Source of the DNA: Paratrimastix pyriformis
Lineage: Eukaryota > Preaxostyla > Paratrimastigidae
Assembly: GCA_027972325.1 (NCBI GenBank)
Contig: JAPMOS010000017.1
Span: 124,001 to 188,000 of the forward strand
DNA: 64,000 nt
Direction of reading: 5' to 3'
The notes beneath the pieces were generated by a model that did no database searches, was not told the origin of the DNA, and saw only the letters and a list, made by a program, of their open reading frames with translations. Below, piece after piece: positions 15,902-28,900 of the stretch; position 1 is the stretch's first letter; every line of letters starts with the position of its first letter. Position numbers and translations under genes: made by a program.

Positions 15902-18900
15902 TCACCTCCCTTCTTCCAGCCACTCCTCAGTCTGTCCCATTGACCCGCGCCGCGAGGTTGAGGGGATGCGCACCGTCGTTGATCCCTCGGGAGTCGATCC
16001 GCAGGGACGAAAACAAGCCGCACACACAGGTCCGTCAAGAAGAAGACGCTCCGACATGACATCCATCCATCCATCCATCCATGTACACCGAAACTCACAT
16101 AGGGAAGAGACCGCAAACCGGAGAAGATGGAGGGGAGCGAGGAGGAGGAGGAGGAGGAGCGAGGAGGAGGAGCGAGGAGGAGGAGGAGGGGGAGGGGTCA
16201 GGTCGAATGGAGGCCCCTCAGGAGTGCCCGTAGGCGGGGCATCGACCCGCGCGTAGACCTGGGCGGTGCGGGCGGGCAGGTAGAGCATGACCGAGTGGAA
16301 GTGGCCGTGGATGGCGTAGTTGTCGGCCTGGTGGACGACGTTGGGGTCGATCCGGTGGTGGCCGCCGAAGATCTCCGCGTCCGAATCCAGGACCAGGCGG
16401 TACTGGCCCGGGTGCATCACCCCTGGGTTGGGAAGGCGAAGGGGACAGGTGAGCCGAGCGTTGGGGGGCACACTGACGACCCACTGGGACGGAGGGCAGA
16501 CCGATGCGATAGTCGGTGAAGGAGCGGGACGGGTGGAAGTTGAAGACGAACAGGAGGCCCCCACGCTCGAAGGCCAGCACCTTGTCCCCTGCGCCCAACA
16601 AACCGGGACGGCATGACGCAGGGAAAAGGCGGTGCGGTGCGGTGCGGTGCGGTGCGGTGCGGTGCGGTGCGGTGCGGTGCGGTGCGGTGCGGTGCGGTGC
16701 GGTGCGGTGCGCGGTGGATGCGTGCGACGGACCGCTGTTCTTGAGGGTGACCCAGGCGCTGGGGGACGGGAGCCAGTGGTAGCTCTCCTCGAGGTTGTTC
16801 ATGACCCGCTCGAAGGCCAGCAGGTCCTTGTAGCGCAGCAGGGGGTCCTTGGCCAGCCCCCACTGGCGCCGGCAGTAGTGGAAGCTGCTGTTGTTGCCCG
16901 CACGGGGGAAGTCGATCCTGCGCCGAGACAAGACAGCCAGCAGGGCGGGGTGGTATGTGGGCGGGTGGTGCAGGCGGGTGGTGCAGGCAGAGGAGTACGC
17001 GTGGGGCGTGGCGTATGGGCGGCGGGGGGGTCTCCGGTCGGGCGGGAGTGTGTTGAAGTGTGTTTGGAACAGGGTCAGGGATGGAGGCGGACCACTCGGG
17101 GTGGCCGAACTCGTTGCCCATGAAGGTCAGGTAGGCCTCGCCGCCCAGGGCGCAGGTCAGCAGGCGGATCATCTTGTGCAGGGCGATGCCCCGCTCGATG
17201 ATGCCGTTGGCGGGGGTGGTGGTGCTCATGCCCGTGTACATCTCCTTGTCCATCAGCCAGAAGGCGATCGTCTTGTCGCCCACCAGGGCCTGGTCGTGCG
17301 ACTCCGCGTAGGCCACCACGGCCTCCTTGTACCTGCCCCCCCGCACAACAACAGGAGCCAAGGTCCAGGTGAGCAAGCAGTGAGGCGAGGCAGCCAGACT
17401 GCAGAGTGCAGTGGGCAGGAGGCAGGGGAGGGGTGCCGGACCGGCGGTTCTGCATGGTGAAGGCGAGGTTCTCCATGTCCCACTGCTCGTCGGGGGTCTT
17501 CTTCAGCAGCTCGATCCACTTGTCCTGCAGCCGCGCCCGCCGGAAGCCGGGAGAAGGAGGATCAGAGACAAGATCGCCGAGATCACGAGGGCGCGTCGGG
17601 GTGAGGCAGGCATGGGGCATGTGGCATGGCCAGAGGGTGGGGGGGCAGCGAGTGGTGGGGGCGTCCGCGGACGGGGATGGACATGGCCAGGCGGTAGTCG
17701 AACCCGATGCCGCCGTCGGCTGTGGGCCGGCACAGGCCCGGCATGCAGGAGACCTCTGCACGCACCGGCGTCGGGCGGGGCGAACGGACGGCGATGAGCG
17801 CCGACTGGGCGGCACAAAGCAAAAGGGCGGCACAAAGCAAAAGGGCGGGAAGGAGGGGGCGGGGCGGGTGCATGCGAGCGGGGGCGGACCCTCGCCGATG
17901 GTGATAATGCTGGGGTAGAGCTGGTGCAGCATGTAGTTGGCCAGGGTCAGGTAGGCCAGTGCATCCCCGTCCACCGAGGGGCCGAAGTACTCCGGGTAGC
18001 CGCCCGCGAAGTTGCAGTTGAGCCCGTGCTGCAGTGGGGCAAGGCGGGTGAGGATGGGCCGTGCGGTGAGCAAAACCGGCAAGCGGTAGGAACAGGCAGC
18101 GGCAGCGGGGACTGCAAGTGGTGGTGGGGGAGGTGGGCAGTGGCGGGCAGTGGCGGGCCGGGGGACGGACGTGGTGGTAGATCATGGACATGACCCCGTC
18201 GAAGCGGAACCCGTCGAAGTGGTAGAACTCGACGAAGTAGCGCAGGTTGGACAGCAGGAAGCGCATCACCTGCCACCCGAGAGGCGAACGGATCGGGACG
18301 GGGGAGATGGGAGGACGGTGGGTGATCATGACCAGAGGGGGGGGGGGGGGGGGGAGGGGAGGGAGGGGGCGTGGCGGCAATGTGTGCCGACCTCCCAGCT
18401 GCCGTAGTTGAAGAGGCGGCTGTCCCAGAGGTTGTGGATGCCCCGGGGGCCGCCGTGGAAGTAGAGGTGGTCCGTCCCATCGAACATGTTCAGCCCGTCG
18501 AGGACGTTCTTCGAGGCGTGTGCGTGCACCACGTCCATCAGCACGTAAAGGCCGTGCCGGTGGGCCTCATCCACCAGGTACTGCAGATCGCTTGGGGTGC
18601 CTGGCGGTGCGCGTGAAGAAAGACACGCGGAATGCGGGGATGAGAAGAGGCGGGGGGGGGGGGGGGGGGGGGCGGGGCGAGTGCGGGCGGACCGGAGCGG
18701 GATGCGCACGCGAAGAAGTTGGTCACCTGGTAGCCGAACGAGGCGTAGTAAGCATGTTCCGTGATGGCCATGATCTGCACGGCCGTGTAGCCCATCTGGG
18801 CGATGTGCGGGATGACCCTGCGCACCAGCAGAGCAGAACCGACAAGTGAGAGTCAGTGCGTGCCATGGCACAATGAACGGACTCTTCGGCGAATTCGCGG

Positions 18901-19763
18901 TATGAGTTGATCTTCCCCTTGGCACTGGACATGCCCACGTGGCACTCGTAGATGCGCAGCGAGGCAGGCCGCGGAGGACGGGGATGCTGGAAACGGTACG
19001 GGTCGGGGGGAGCCCTGCGTGTGGCGGGAAGTTGAGAAAAGAGAAACGCAGAAGAAAGCAGCAAACCAGTAACGGCCATCAAGAGGCGAAGTCCCCTCCT
19101 GCGAGGTGCACCGAATCCAGGCCGGGATGCGATCGACATGCTCCCCAGAACCGGTCACGATGTGAGTCTAAAATCGGGTCAAAAAACTAGAGTTATTTTT
19201 CTCAGAATACCCTATGAAGAAGGACCTTCACGCGCGAGTAGTGGGGGATGGGGCTGGTCCCATCGGGCTTGCGTGGGATATCAACGCTCCAAACGCCAAA
19301 TTCGTTGCGGTGGCACTCCACGCGCGTGTTGGGGTTCCAATTATTGAAATCGCCCCAAAGAGAAAGCTGGCGTGCTCCTGAAAGGGAATGAAAATTTTCA
19401 ATCGATGAAAAACAAAAGCAAAAGACCTGGAGCCCATTCCTGATAATGCACACCTGCAGGTGTTTCAATGAGTCCGAAATGTTCATAGCCACGAGAAAAA
19501 GATTCGAGGCCGCCCTCCTTCTCATCGATGGCATGCTTCAACCCCGTCCAGTGGGCGTAACGGCGGCGAATCTCGTCTTGAAAAGGCATGAGCCATGGAT
19601 CATCGGCAATGATCCGGGTCCCATCATTGGCATGTTCGAAATGGTCTTTTTGGGCAGTTGTCATAAGAGGCGCACCAGGAGGTGAGACTGGGGTATCTTG
19701 AGCCGAGGTGGGCGCTGCTGTTGGGTGGATTGCTCCGGGCACCGTGTCGGGGGAGGTGCTCAT
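15902..19763 (-). CDS. GBE1: 1,4-alpha-glucan (glycogen) branching enzyme, GH13
   Basis: This enzyme makes alpha-1,6 branches in glycogen in the cytosol. Fourteen exons fit: 19427-19763, 19226-19377, 19067-19167, 18883-19014, 18693-18817, 18392-18600, 18171-18269, 17890-18028, 17673-17755, 17442-17524, 17093-17332, 16733-16917, 16502-16588 and 16422 downwards. Together they give about 720 residues plus a tail (eukaryotic family about 700). Order: CBM48 ([15 protein letters not shown]), then the GH13 barrel with [21 protein letters not shown] (nucleophile Asp), [14 protein letters not shown] (acid/base Glu, codon split by an intron) and [22 protein letters not shown] and the C-terminal beta domain (FGGHHRID) follow. 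All catalytic motifs are intact. The last homologous residue is near 16231. Reading on to the stop at 15902 adds a Ser/Leu-rich tail of doubtful reality. The start at 19763 faces an LRR gene 87 bp away. Confidence 0.93.
16631..16711. repeat. GGTGC pentamer microsatellite in GBE intron
   Basis: About 16 perfect tandem copies of a pentanucleotide lie inside the intron at 16589-16732 of the branching-enzyme gene. Confidence 0.92.
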
Positions 19764-19850
19764 CGTGTCGTGTGAAGGCCAGTCAGAAGCGCCGCGAACA
19801 GCACCCGCACTCTATTTCGGCTGCCGAATTCGTGGGGCTGTCAACCTTGG
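19764..19850. promoter_or_regulatory. Putative bidirectional promoter, GBE / LRR protein
   Basis: Only 87 bp separate the start codons of the branching enzyme (minus) and the LRR protein (plus), so both promoters must lie here or inside the genes. I see no TATA-like box and no motif shared with the other head-to-head spacers. The call rests on geometry alone. Confidence 0.5.
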
Positions 19851-21960
19851 ATGGGTCAAGGGTCTTCCTCCGAAAAGGACAGCCTTGCCGCTCGCGCGGC
19901 TGTATTGTCACGACAGAGGACAGAAAAACACCAAAATTGTGCGGCTCGGGCCTCTTCCCATATTGCTCCATCACTGGCCCTCCCAGTCCCGAAGAAACTT
20001 CAACCGTTCTCCTGTTCAGCTTCAGAGTTCTGCTTCACGAACGAAGATATTTTAGACACGATCATGTCCGGGTTCTCAAATCACGATCGGATCGCTCTGG
20101 GTGGTGTTTGTCGTGTATGGGCCAGCTCCTCCCATCTCTTGTGCAATTTCTCCGTTTCTGCAAGAGAAACCTCTGATTCGCTTCGATCTCTTTTTGTCCG
20201 GTACCCTCACCTGCACCATGTCGACTTTAACTGCACGTTCGCCGACGAGGAGACGGCGGCCCCCTTGTGCGATGTGCTGCGGTGTCGCGATTGTCAGCTG
20301 GACCACATCTCGCTTCCATGGGCGTCCGATGTCGGCCTCACCCGGATTCTCGAGGCCCTTGCCGAACAGGCCCGTGCCGGGTGTGCCCGGCCGCTGGCCT
20401 CGCTCGACCTGTCGTGCGTCCCCGGCCTCAAGCCCGGCGATATGCAGGTCACGGGGCTGGCCGAGTACCTCCGGGCAACGTCGGCCCTGCGGCGGCTGGA
20501 CCTCAGTCACCGAAGCCTGTACGGCGAGTGGGACGAGACCTTGGCTGCCCTGTGCGGGCACCCGTCCCTGGAGGAGCTGGTCCTGGTCTCTACGGCCAGA
20601 CCCCGCCAACCGGCCGCGTGCCCTGTGTCTCTGGGCCCCGTCTGTGTGCCCTCGACTTCCTGCTGACGGTTCCCTGACTCTGTGCCCCACATCTTGGTGC
20701 GGGCAGCTCTTCGCCGCAGCCCCGTCCGCCCTGCGCAAACTCCGGGTCGGGGGGGACCACGAGCTGGTGGTGCTCACCCCGGAGCTGGAGGCCAACCGGA
20801 CCCTGGAGGAGCTGCAGCTGGACCAATGGCCAGAGGAGAAGGAGCAAGTGTTCCGCCTGCTGACCCGCAACCAGGGCCTCCGCACCCTCCGCTTCAGGTC
20901 GACATCCCTCCCCCCCCCCCCCCCCGTGCCAAATCATCTTCACGCCGCTGCTGCATGCTCCCACTGTGGGGCTTTGGGATCCGCCAGGCCTGCGTACTTC
21001 GCGCCCAAGATCACGATCGAGGACATCCTGGCCGGCCTGGGCACGAACGGGACCCTCCGCCAGCTGACCGTCGCCCCGACGACATCCAGCGGACTCCGGC
21101 TGGGGGCCATGCTGTCGGGGATGCTGACCACCAACCGGGCCCTGACCCGGCTCTCGCTTATGGTGGCCTTGGCCGAGCGGGACGACCTGGCCCTCGTCTG
21201 GACGGCCATCGGGGCCCACCCGGCCCTGGAGTGGCTCACCCTCAAGCAGAGCGGTGGGCTGCCCTGGGATGTGGTCGCCGGGGACATTGCCGCGGGTCTG
21301 CTCGCCGCCGCTCCATCGCCCCCATTCCCTCCCTCCTCGCAGTCAACCAAAGGTGTCTCAGTCACGTACCTGTCTTTTTCTTTCCCCAACGGACATGGCG
21401 GCGCAGCTCTCCGACAAAGCCGCTCGCTGCGCCGCCTGAATCTGTCGCGGGCCGTGCGGCCCACGCCCGACGGGGGCTGCCGGCGGCTGATGGACGCGCT
21501 CCTCGGGGGCGGCACGGCCCTGGCCACCCTCACCCTCCGCAGGGTCGACCTGGCCCAGTGGGACGGGGGCGTGTGCCCCCAGTGCCCCCTGGTGGCCCTC
21601 CGGCTCGGCAGCAACTGCCTGACGGCGTGCGCCTTCCGTGCCCTGGCCGGCTGGATGGCGGGCTCGCCCACTCTGGCCGAGGCCGACCTGCACGACAACG
21701 GGGGGCTGGGAGCGGAGGTGACCAAGCTGTTGGGGCTCCTCGGCCGGAGCACCGTCTGCCGAGTGCGCCGGCTGGACGTATCGGGATGCGGCCTCACAGA
21801 CTACGGGCTGGTCGCCTGGGTGTCCGAGCTGGCCGCTGGGGGCGCCCGCCGGCCGGTCAGCTGGGTGCGGGTGGGACCCACGGCCGGCCTGACGGTGGCC
21901 CAGCAAAAGACCCTCGAGCGGTGCGCCCGAGACGAGGGCGTCGACTTAATCATCCGGTAG
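19851..21960 (+). CDS. Leucine-rich-repeat protein with F-box-like N-terminus and possible myristoylation site
   Basis: Four exons (19851-20585, 20707-20897, 20988-21295, 21407-21960) join cleanly to 595 residues. The N-terminus MGQGSSSEKDS fits the N-myristoylation rule (Gly2, Ser6). An F-box-like stretch follows (FTNEDILDTIMSGFSNHDR to GGVCRVW). The rest is irregular RI-type LRRs: ATSALRRLDLSHRSL, HPSLEELVL, NRTLEELQL, NGTLRQLTV, RSLRRLNLS, CPLVALRLGSNCLT and VCRVRRLDVSGCGLTDYG. The second intron (20898-20987) contains a C run at about 20911. LRR proteins bind partners and no catalytic motif is present. A ubiquitin-ligase adaptor role would follow if the F-box is real, which I rate as uncertain. 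Confidence 0.83.
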
Positions 21961-22902
21961 GCCTTCGGTTCCGCCACCAGAGAGCATCATGCCGATTCGC
22001 GGCCACAGCGATGGACACGCCACGAAATTCCGGTGCTGCGCTGCAGCTGATCTCGGCATGGACGGAGGAATGGGGCGCCGACCGACGGCCGTGGTCCATG
22101 GTGGTTTTGACGAGGGCGCGCAGGTCGCCAGCCGGCACGATGGATGGTTGAGGCAGCTGCCCATCCCCAGCCCATGCGCCCGATGGAGTGAGGCGGCATT
22201 GTTGTTGGGCGTCGAAACCTCTCGCGCGGACGCCACTCCACCATGCCACGCGCCCGCCCGGCCCGCCCTCACTTCGGCAAGCGCACTTCTGTCTTTGGAC
22301 AACACCTCAGAATTGGTCCCTCATCGCAGGCTCCACGCTGCCTTTGTCGTGCAAAGGAGAGGTCATTGCTCTTCTCACGACCACCCGGCTCTCCGGAGAC
22401 AAAAAGACCAGCATCTTCTGTTCCGCCGCCACCTCCCTTAGATGACCCACACTTATACGCTCAGGCAAACAAGAACAGAACAAAGAAGAATCGAACAAGA
22501 ATAGAACAGCCACCGGCGAGGAGGAGGAGAGCCCAAAGCCGCGTGTGCCAAAAAACGCCAAAAGCCGCTCGGACCCAACGCCACGCCAAACAACACGAAA
22601 AAACAACAACAAACAACAACCAACCAAGAACAACAACAACCAAGAACAACAACAACCAAGAACAACAACAACCATCAAAAAGGCCTCGGACACGGCCGAC
22701 AACAGCCGGCAAACGCCCGCACAAGACCAATTGCACTGCGCAAACAAACCAGCCAGCCAACCAATGCGACAACGACACCATCAGAATTTGTCGCAAGGAG
22801 CAGAGAGAACAACAAACCCAGAGAGGGAGCGGGAAAACAAACTCCAAGAAGGAAGGCCCTCAAACAAAGACACGTCTCTCAGCGCTCTGGTCGACCTCCC
22901 TC
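21961..22902. other. Intergenic region with CAA/AAC-rich simple sequence
   Basis: This is the space between the LRR gene and the tail of the Tmc-type gene (convergent). At 22590-22680 the plus strand is a low-complexity AAC/AAGAAC run. The hydrophobic minus-strand frames it generates are artefacts of that repeat. No gene, RNA or motif is supported here. Confidence 0.7.
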
Positions 22903-25900
22903 CTACCCGCGGGCAGCCAGCCAGGCGGCCAGGGGCCCGTCGTGCTGAGGGATGTGCCCGTTGACGAACCGCCTGAGGAGCTGCCCCGCCGCGGCCGGGT
23001 TGGCCCCGACACGCCCCTTGGCGGCCTGGTCCATCAGCCGCTGGGCCTGCCATCCGCACCCGCACCCGCACCCGCACCCGCCACCACCCCAACAGCACCC
23101 GCACCCGCCACCACCCCAACAGCACCAGACGGTGAAGAGGGGGATGGTGAGGGGCACCTGACGTCGCCAAGCGGGCAGCAGGGGCAGGCAGGGCCGGGAC
23201 GGGCAGGCCAGGACAGGACAGGACAGGGCGGTGGTGGGCGGTGGAGGGTCGGCGGGGGCCGGCGGGGGACCTTGGCCACGAGGGCCCGGTGATCGGCCAT
23301 GTGGGGCCCGGCCTGGGGGTACTGCTGGGCCCGCATGAGCCCCTCCTCGAGCCTCACGTGGCGCTGCAGGGCATCCCGAAGGGCATGCCCAAGCTCAGCC
23401 GCGTCGGCCCCCTGCCCGCATTGCCATCCGGGGGGGGGGGGGGGGGGGGGGGGAGGGAGGGCACGTGGTCAGCCCAGCCGGCCAGCACCGGCCGCCGAGG
23501 AAGGGAAGGGGGGTGGGGGCGGGCGGTGGGGGCGGGCAGCGGGGCGGGTGTGGTGGGGGCGGGCGGTGGGGCAGGCGGACGGACCGTGGCGGGGTCGTCC
23601 TCGGGGGCGGCGAGGGCCTCGAGCCACTGGTTGGCCAGACCGACGATGGCCTCGTGGTCCCGGTCGAGCCCCTCGTGGTGCACCCGCATCTCGGGGCGCC
23701 ACACCAGCTGGTAGGCATCCCCTGCACACGCAGCCCCGGCACCACCACCACCACACCCGCCCACCGGCGACAATGTCACCCAGGGGGGTCCGGCGGTCCC
23801 AGGGGGGTCCCGGGGCGGCGGCGACGCAAGGAGGGGCGGACCCAAGTCCTCGTCGGGGCAGAGGCCCACCATGCGCTTGGTCTTGAGGGCCACCCCCCAG
23901 AGGAGGCTCTTGGTGGGCAGCAGCACCAGCAGGTACGTGAAGACGATCACCAGCATCTCGATGATGAAGGTCGCCTTCTGGGTGGTGGCCCCTTGCTGGT
24001 TGCTCACAACCGCCTCGCTGCGGCACGTGGTGGCGGGGGGAGGGGGTGGAGATGAGGCACCCACATGAGCGCTGGCCGGGCGAGAAGGGCAGCAGGTGGA
24101 TGCCCAAAGGGGGGGCCAAGGCGGACTCGTAGAAGAGCTCGGTGATCCGGTCGAGGCCGTCGCGGAGGTCGTAGCGGATGACGGAGTACACGAAGCCCAG
24201 CACGGCCATGTCGGGGCTCAGCTCGTCGGGCGGCAAGCGGCCCAGCTGCCGGGCCGTGTTGAGGAACCTGGGCGGACCGGGAGGGGTGCCATCAGTTGGG
24301 GTGGGAGGGCCCACGAGCGGCGGACCGGGACATGAGGGCGGCGACCCCGTAGAAGGGCGGGTACAGGTTGACGATGCGGTCCTCGCGGCAGTTGGAGGTG
24401 TTGTACAGCAGGCACATGGTGGGCGCGTTCTGGAGGGCCTCCAGCGACTCGTCCGCGTTAGCGCTCCCTGCCGAGGAGAGGATCGGCGTCGGGCGGGGAA
24501 GAAGAGGAAAAGGGCAGCAGTGAGTCGGTGAGCTCGGCCAGCCATGCGGTGGGCCCTTAGTTAGCCTCACACGAGGCTGCATTAACACGAGAATGAATGG
24601 GTGGGTGCGGGCAAGACGGACGTGGCGTGGGGATGTCGTCGAAGGCGGTGTCGTTGGTCCACCGGGTGGCCTCGTTGCCGTAGCGGATCTGGTTGTGCAG
24701 GGCCCCCAGGTAGCTGACGCTGTCCAGGAGCAGCCGCTGGAGCACCGACCGGTCGGTGGACAGGTGGCTCATGTCCTTCCAGACGGGGTCGGTGCTGCGC
24801 CAAGAACGGGCCATCATCATCGGCGACCACATTCCGGGGCACGGTGGGGGCAGACCTGAGGGCGTTGATCACGGTGGGGTCGGGCAGGTGCTGGGTGTTG
24901 TTGAAGAAGAGCTGCAGCGCAAGCCACTGCACCTTGACGGCGACCGTGGTCCGGAAGCCCGAGGTGGCCACCAGGTAGCCCAGGTGGCGGCTCTGGTCCA
25001 TCAGCATGGCCGTCACGGCCACCGAGGCGGCCAGCACCATGATCATCAGCAGGATGCCCGCGAAGATGCGCAGCTGGATGCCCAGCGGGATGGCCCCGGG
25101 CACCTTGGTCTCGGTCCCCAGCGGGTTCGCCGGGGCGGCGGGCTGGCCGTCTTGACCGGGGGCGGCGGCGGGCCCTGGCTCCTGCTTGTCATCGTCGGCG
25201 ACCCCGAGGTCCACCAGATAGGCGCCGCCGAGGGGCGGCGGGGTCTCACCGCCAGCGGGCTGGGCGGATGAGGCGGCTCCCCGCAGCCGGAGCCCATCGA
25301 GGAGGGGCGTCCCGCTGGGCGTGGCCTCGAGGACCAATTGAGGGGCCGGGTCGCCGGGGGGCTGCTGGCTGGGCATGTCGGCGGCCTCGGGCGAGCTGGC
25401 GGCCGCCAGGCGGAAGCAGAGGGGCAGGGCGCTGACCAGGACGGCCGGGTCGAAGGCCGGCACGTGGGGGTCCAGGGCGGGGGAGGCCTCCTCCTCGTCC
25501 GGCTCCAGGGTGGGGGGCGCCGGCAGGGCCCCCTGGAAGGGCGACCGCACCTGGAGGGTGGTCGTCGAGTAGGAGGCGCCGATCGGGTGGAGCGGCCCCT
25601 GGGAAGGCGACGAGGCGGCGGGGCCCGACGGCGCAGGGGGCGGAAGGTCCCCGAGGGAGACCGAGACGGCGTCGGGGTCCCCGGTGGGGTCTCTGGGGGT
25701 TGTGGATGCGACCCCGGGGCCAGCCGCCGACTGGCCCAGGCGGAGCGAGGGCAGCGAGTGCGTCCGGACGGCCTCCGGGGCGGGGCCCTCGGGGGTCGGG
25801 GGGGCCGTGAGGGCACCGCCACCCTGTGGGCCGAGCGGGAGCAGCAAGCCAGTGCGGTCAGAGGGGCCCGAGGAAGGCACCCCATGGCGGCGGACCTTGG

Positions 25901-28900
25901 CGCCCTTGCGGAGCGGCACGGCCCTCCTTGCCCGTCCCTCCTCATCGCCCGGGCCGGGGGAGGGGCTGCGCGAGGGCGTGGTGGCGGCCGGCTGGGGGTT
26001 GGGCAGAGGGGCCTCCTCGACGACCGCCAGGGGCATCCCCTCGACCCCCGAGCGGATCGCGGGCCGCGAGAGGCGTCGCTGCTGGGAGACCGGGCCAACC
26101 CGGCAGGCCTCGGCAGGCTCGGCCGCATCGGGCTCCGAGAGGCGCAGCATCAACCGTCGAACGGCTGGTCCACAGAGGGGGTGGCGGAGGGGGTTTGGGG
26201 TGGAGTTGGGAGGGGCAACAGATGGGGCGGATCAGCATTCCTTCGCATGGCGGTGGTGACATTGCGATGGTAATGGAGTGTGTGTGCGCGTCCCTGAGCG
26301 CGCGCGAGGGTGGAGTGGGGAGGTGGTGGAATGGGGCTGCTGCCAGACTGGGCTTGGGGAGGGCGGCCAGGGTCAGGAGGGCCGTCCGCCGCTCGCGGTT
26401 GAGGGCGACGAAGGTCCGCACGAAGAGCAGCAGCACCAGCCCCACCGCCGCCACCGCCGCCACGCAGCCCAACACGATGACCACCATCTGCAACACCAAC
26501 GCCAACCACCGCCCTGAGTCGGGCCGAGGACCGGCGGGGGGGGGGGGGGGGGGGGGGGGCGGTGTGGACGGACCAGGATCGAGTCGACGGTGTTCTCGCC
26601 CTCGACGGCGTATGCCATCATGGTCTGCTTGAGGGACTCGGCCAGCACGGGCCCGTTGACCAGCAGCTGGTAGATGTACATCGTGGTCTGGTCCGCCCTG
26701 CGCACGCCGCCCCCACGGGAGCCGAACGCCCGCCCAATGAGCGGCCAGTGCGGGAGGAGTGGGACGGGCGGTCGGACGGGCGGTCGGACGGGCGGTCGGA
26801 TGGGCGGGGGGGGGGGGGGGGGGGCAGGGATCCCGACCCGAGGGGCAGCTGGGCGGCCAGCATCCCCATGGCCGAGTAGGCCCGCAGCCCGTCGAGCATG
26901 TTCTGCGGTTGCTGGTCAGGCCCGGAGGCAGAGGCAGGTGCAGATGCCCGAGGAGGACAGTCAGTTCAGCGCGGGTGGGGAGGGGGGGGGGGGGCCGACC
27001 TGCCACTGGTTGGTGATGCGGCCCCGATGACCTGCAGGGCGGTGGCGTTGATGTCATGACGGTGCTGTTCCGGTAGGTCGTGTAAACGGTCGTGTAGATG
27101 TGCGCCGAGAACTCGTACAGGTTGGACTGGCAGGTGCCCAGTGGGGCAGCGCGGTGGAGGGAGGGAGGAGGGAGGGAGGGAGGGGGGGGGAGGGAGGGAG
27201 GGAGGGAGGGGGGGGAGGGCAGCACTGAGACTGTGCGCGGCCATTGGGCGGCGGACCGTTGAGGGGCACGGGCCCGTCGTAAGTGGCGTAGATGAGGATG
27301 GCCTTGGCGTAGGTGAGGGCCTGGTTGACCAGGGTCGAGATGTTGCACGTCGACCGGGCCTGCCCCCGTGTGCGAAAGAGCCTGCTTGAACCGAGGGATG
27401 CGAGGGGCTGCGGGGGCGGACCAGGAAGGCCTGCTTCTCCACGTGGGCCACGTTCTGGGCGACGACCACGAAGGAGACGATGATCACCGCCACGCAGATG
27501 GCGTGCAGCAGCAGCAGGAAGAGGGAGAAGTTGGGCAGCAGGGCCTCCTTGTCCTTGGTCAGCCTGCCCCAGCCACGGGGGGGTGGGGGCACAGCCCCCG
27601 TGTGAAGCTGTGCGGTGGGGTGGGGGTGGGAGTGGGGGTGACGGCGGTGGCAGGGGCGGGCGGACTGGAGCTCTGAGACCATGGCCTTCTTCTTCTTGTG
27701 CCGCCTCCGGTCCCTGGGCCCCCCGGCCGTGGCCCGGCTGGGCGCCGCCCCCGCCAGCCGCTGCGGTTGCTGCGCAGACAGGCGGCCGAGAAGTGGGGGA
27801 TCGGGTGCCGTCGTCGAAGTGGAGCAAGGGAGGAGCCGCACCCTGGACGGGACGGCCGGCCCAGGGCAGCCCCCGGGGGGCAGCCCGCCGACGGACCGAG
27901 TCGCCCGAGGTGTAGGACCGAGTCCCCGGGTCGCCCGCCTCGGAGCGCTGCAACGGGCAGAGAGAAGCGAAAAACCGAAGGCCACCGAGGATGAGCCTGA
28001 TGAGCCCTCGCGATATGTCCCGGTGCCGCCGCCCCGGCCCCACAGAGAACATGCTGTGTATTTGCGAGAGATTCTCCAGGCAGCTTCCGCGCTCAAGCCG
28101 AAGGGTGGGCATGACGACGGGGGCGTGGGGACGGACGGTGTCCTCCTCGATCTGGTCGGCCCGCTGGAAGATGGCGTCGGCCTGGTCGTCGTCCCTGTAG
28201 ATGTCCCGCAGCAGGGACCCGTACGAGCGCAGGATGTCCACCGAGTTGGGGTGCGTCTCCAGCAGCCGCTCGTACGAGGCCCGGGCGGCCTCCTCACGGT
28301 CGACGATGTTGCTGACGACCGTCTGGATGCGGGACATGTCGACCTTCTCTCGCAGCAGCAGGTTCCAAAGCTCCCGCAGTTGCACTGCCGTCCCAGGGAG
28401 TGCGGATGAAGGTGGTGGCCGGGTGACGAGGTGGGGCGGGCGGGCGGGCGGATGGGATGCCGGACCGATGGCGGCCTCGTGGTTCTTGGTGGCCACGGCG
28501 AAGTTGCGCCGCTTCGAGTGGAGGCTCATCGCCGCATAGGCGTCTGCCCCGGCCTGCAGGTGGAGGGGGGGGGGGGGGGGGGGGGAGCGGGGGAGGGGAT
28601 GGGAGAGAGCCACGGTCATGGGTGATCGATGGGGATGGGAGGCGGAGCAAGGCCGCAGGGCACCCACTGAAACGGCGTTGGGGAAACACGCTGAGGGATT
28701 GGGTGGATGAGGGGGATGAGGGATGGGAGGTGCGAGGGCGGGCGGGCTGCCGACAGACCCCGCCCAACTGCTCCCAGTCGCGGGACTTGCTGTAGATCAG
28801 GAAGCGCACGTCCATGTCGGGCAGGCACTGGCGGGCGCTGCGCAGGGCCAGCGAGACCTTGGCGTAGAGGGCCTTGCGGTAGGTCTGCAGGAAGATCGCG

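Noticed and set aside
22307-22747. A hydrophobic minus-strand frame that looks like a membrane protein
   Set aside because: The hydrophobicity comes from GTT/TTG simple sequence; there is no codon bias and no neighbouring exon to join.
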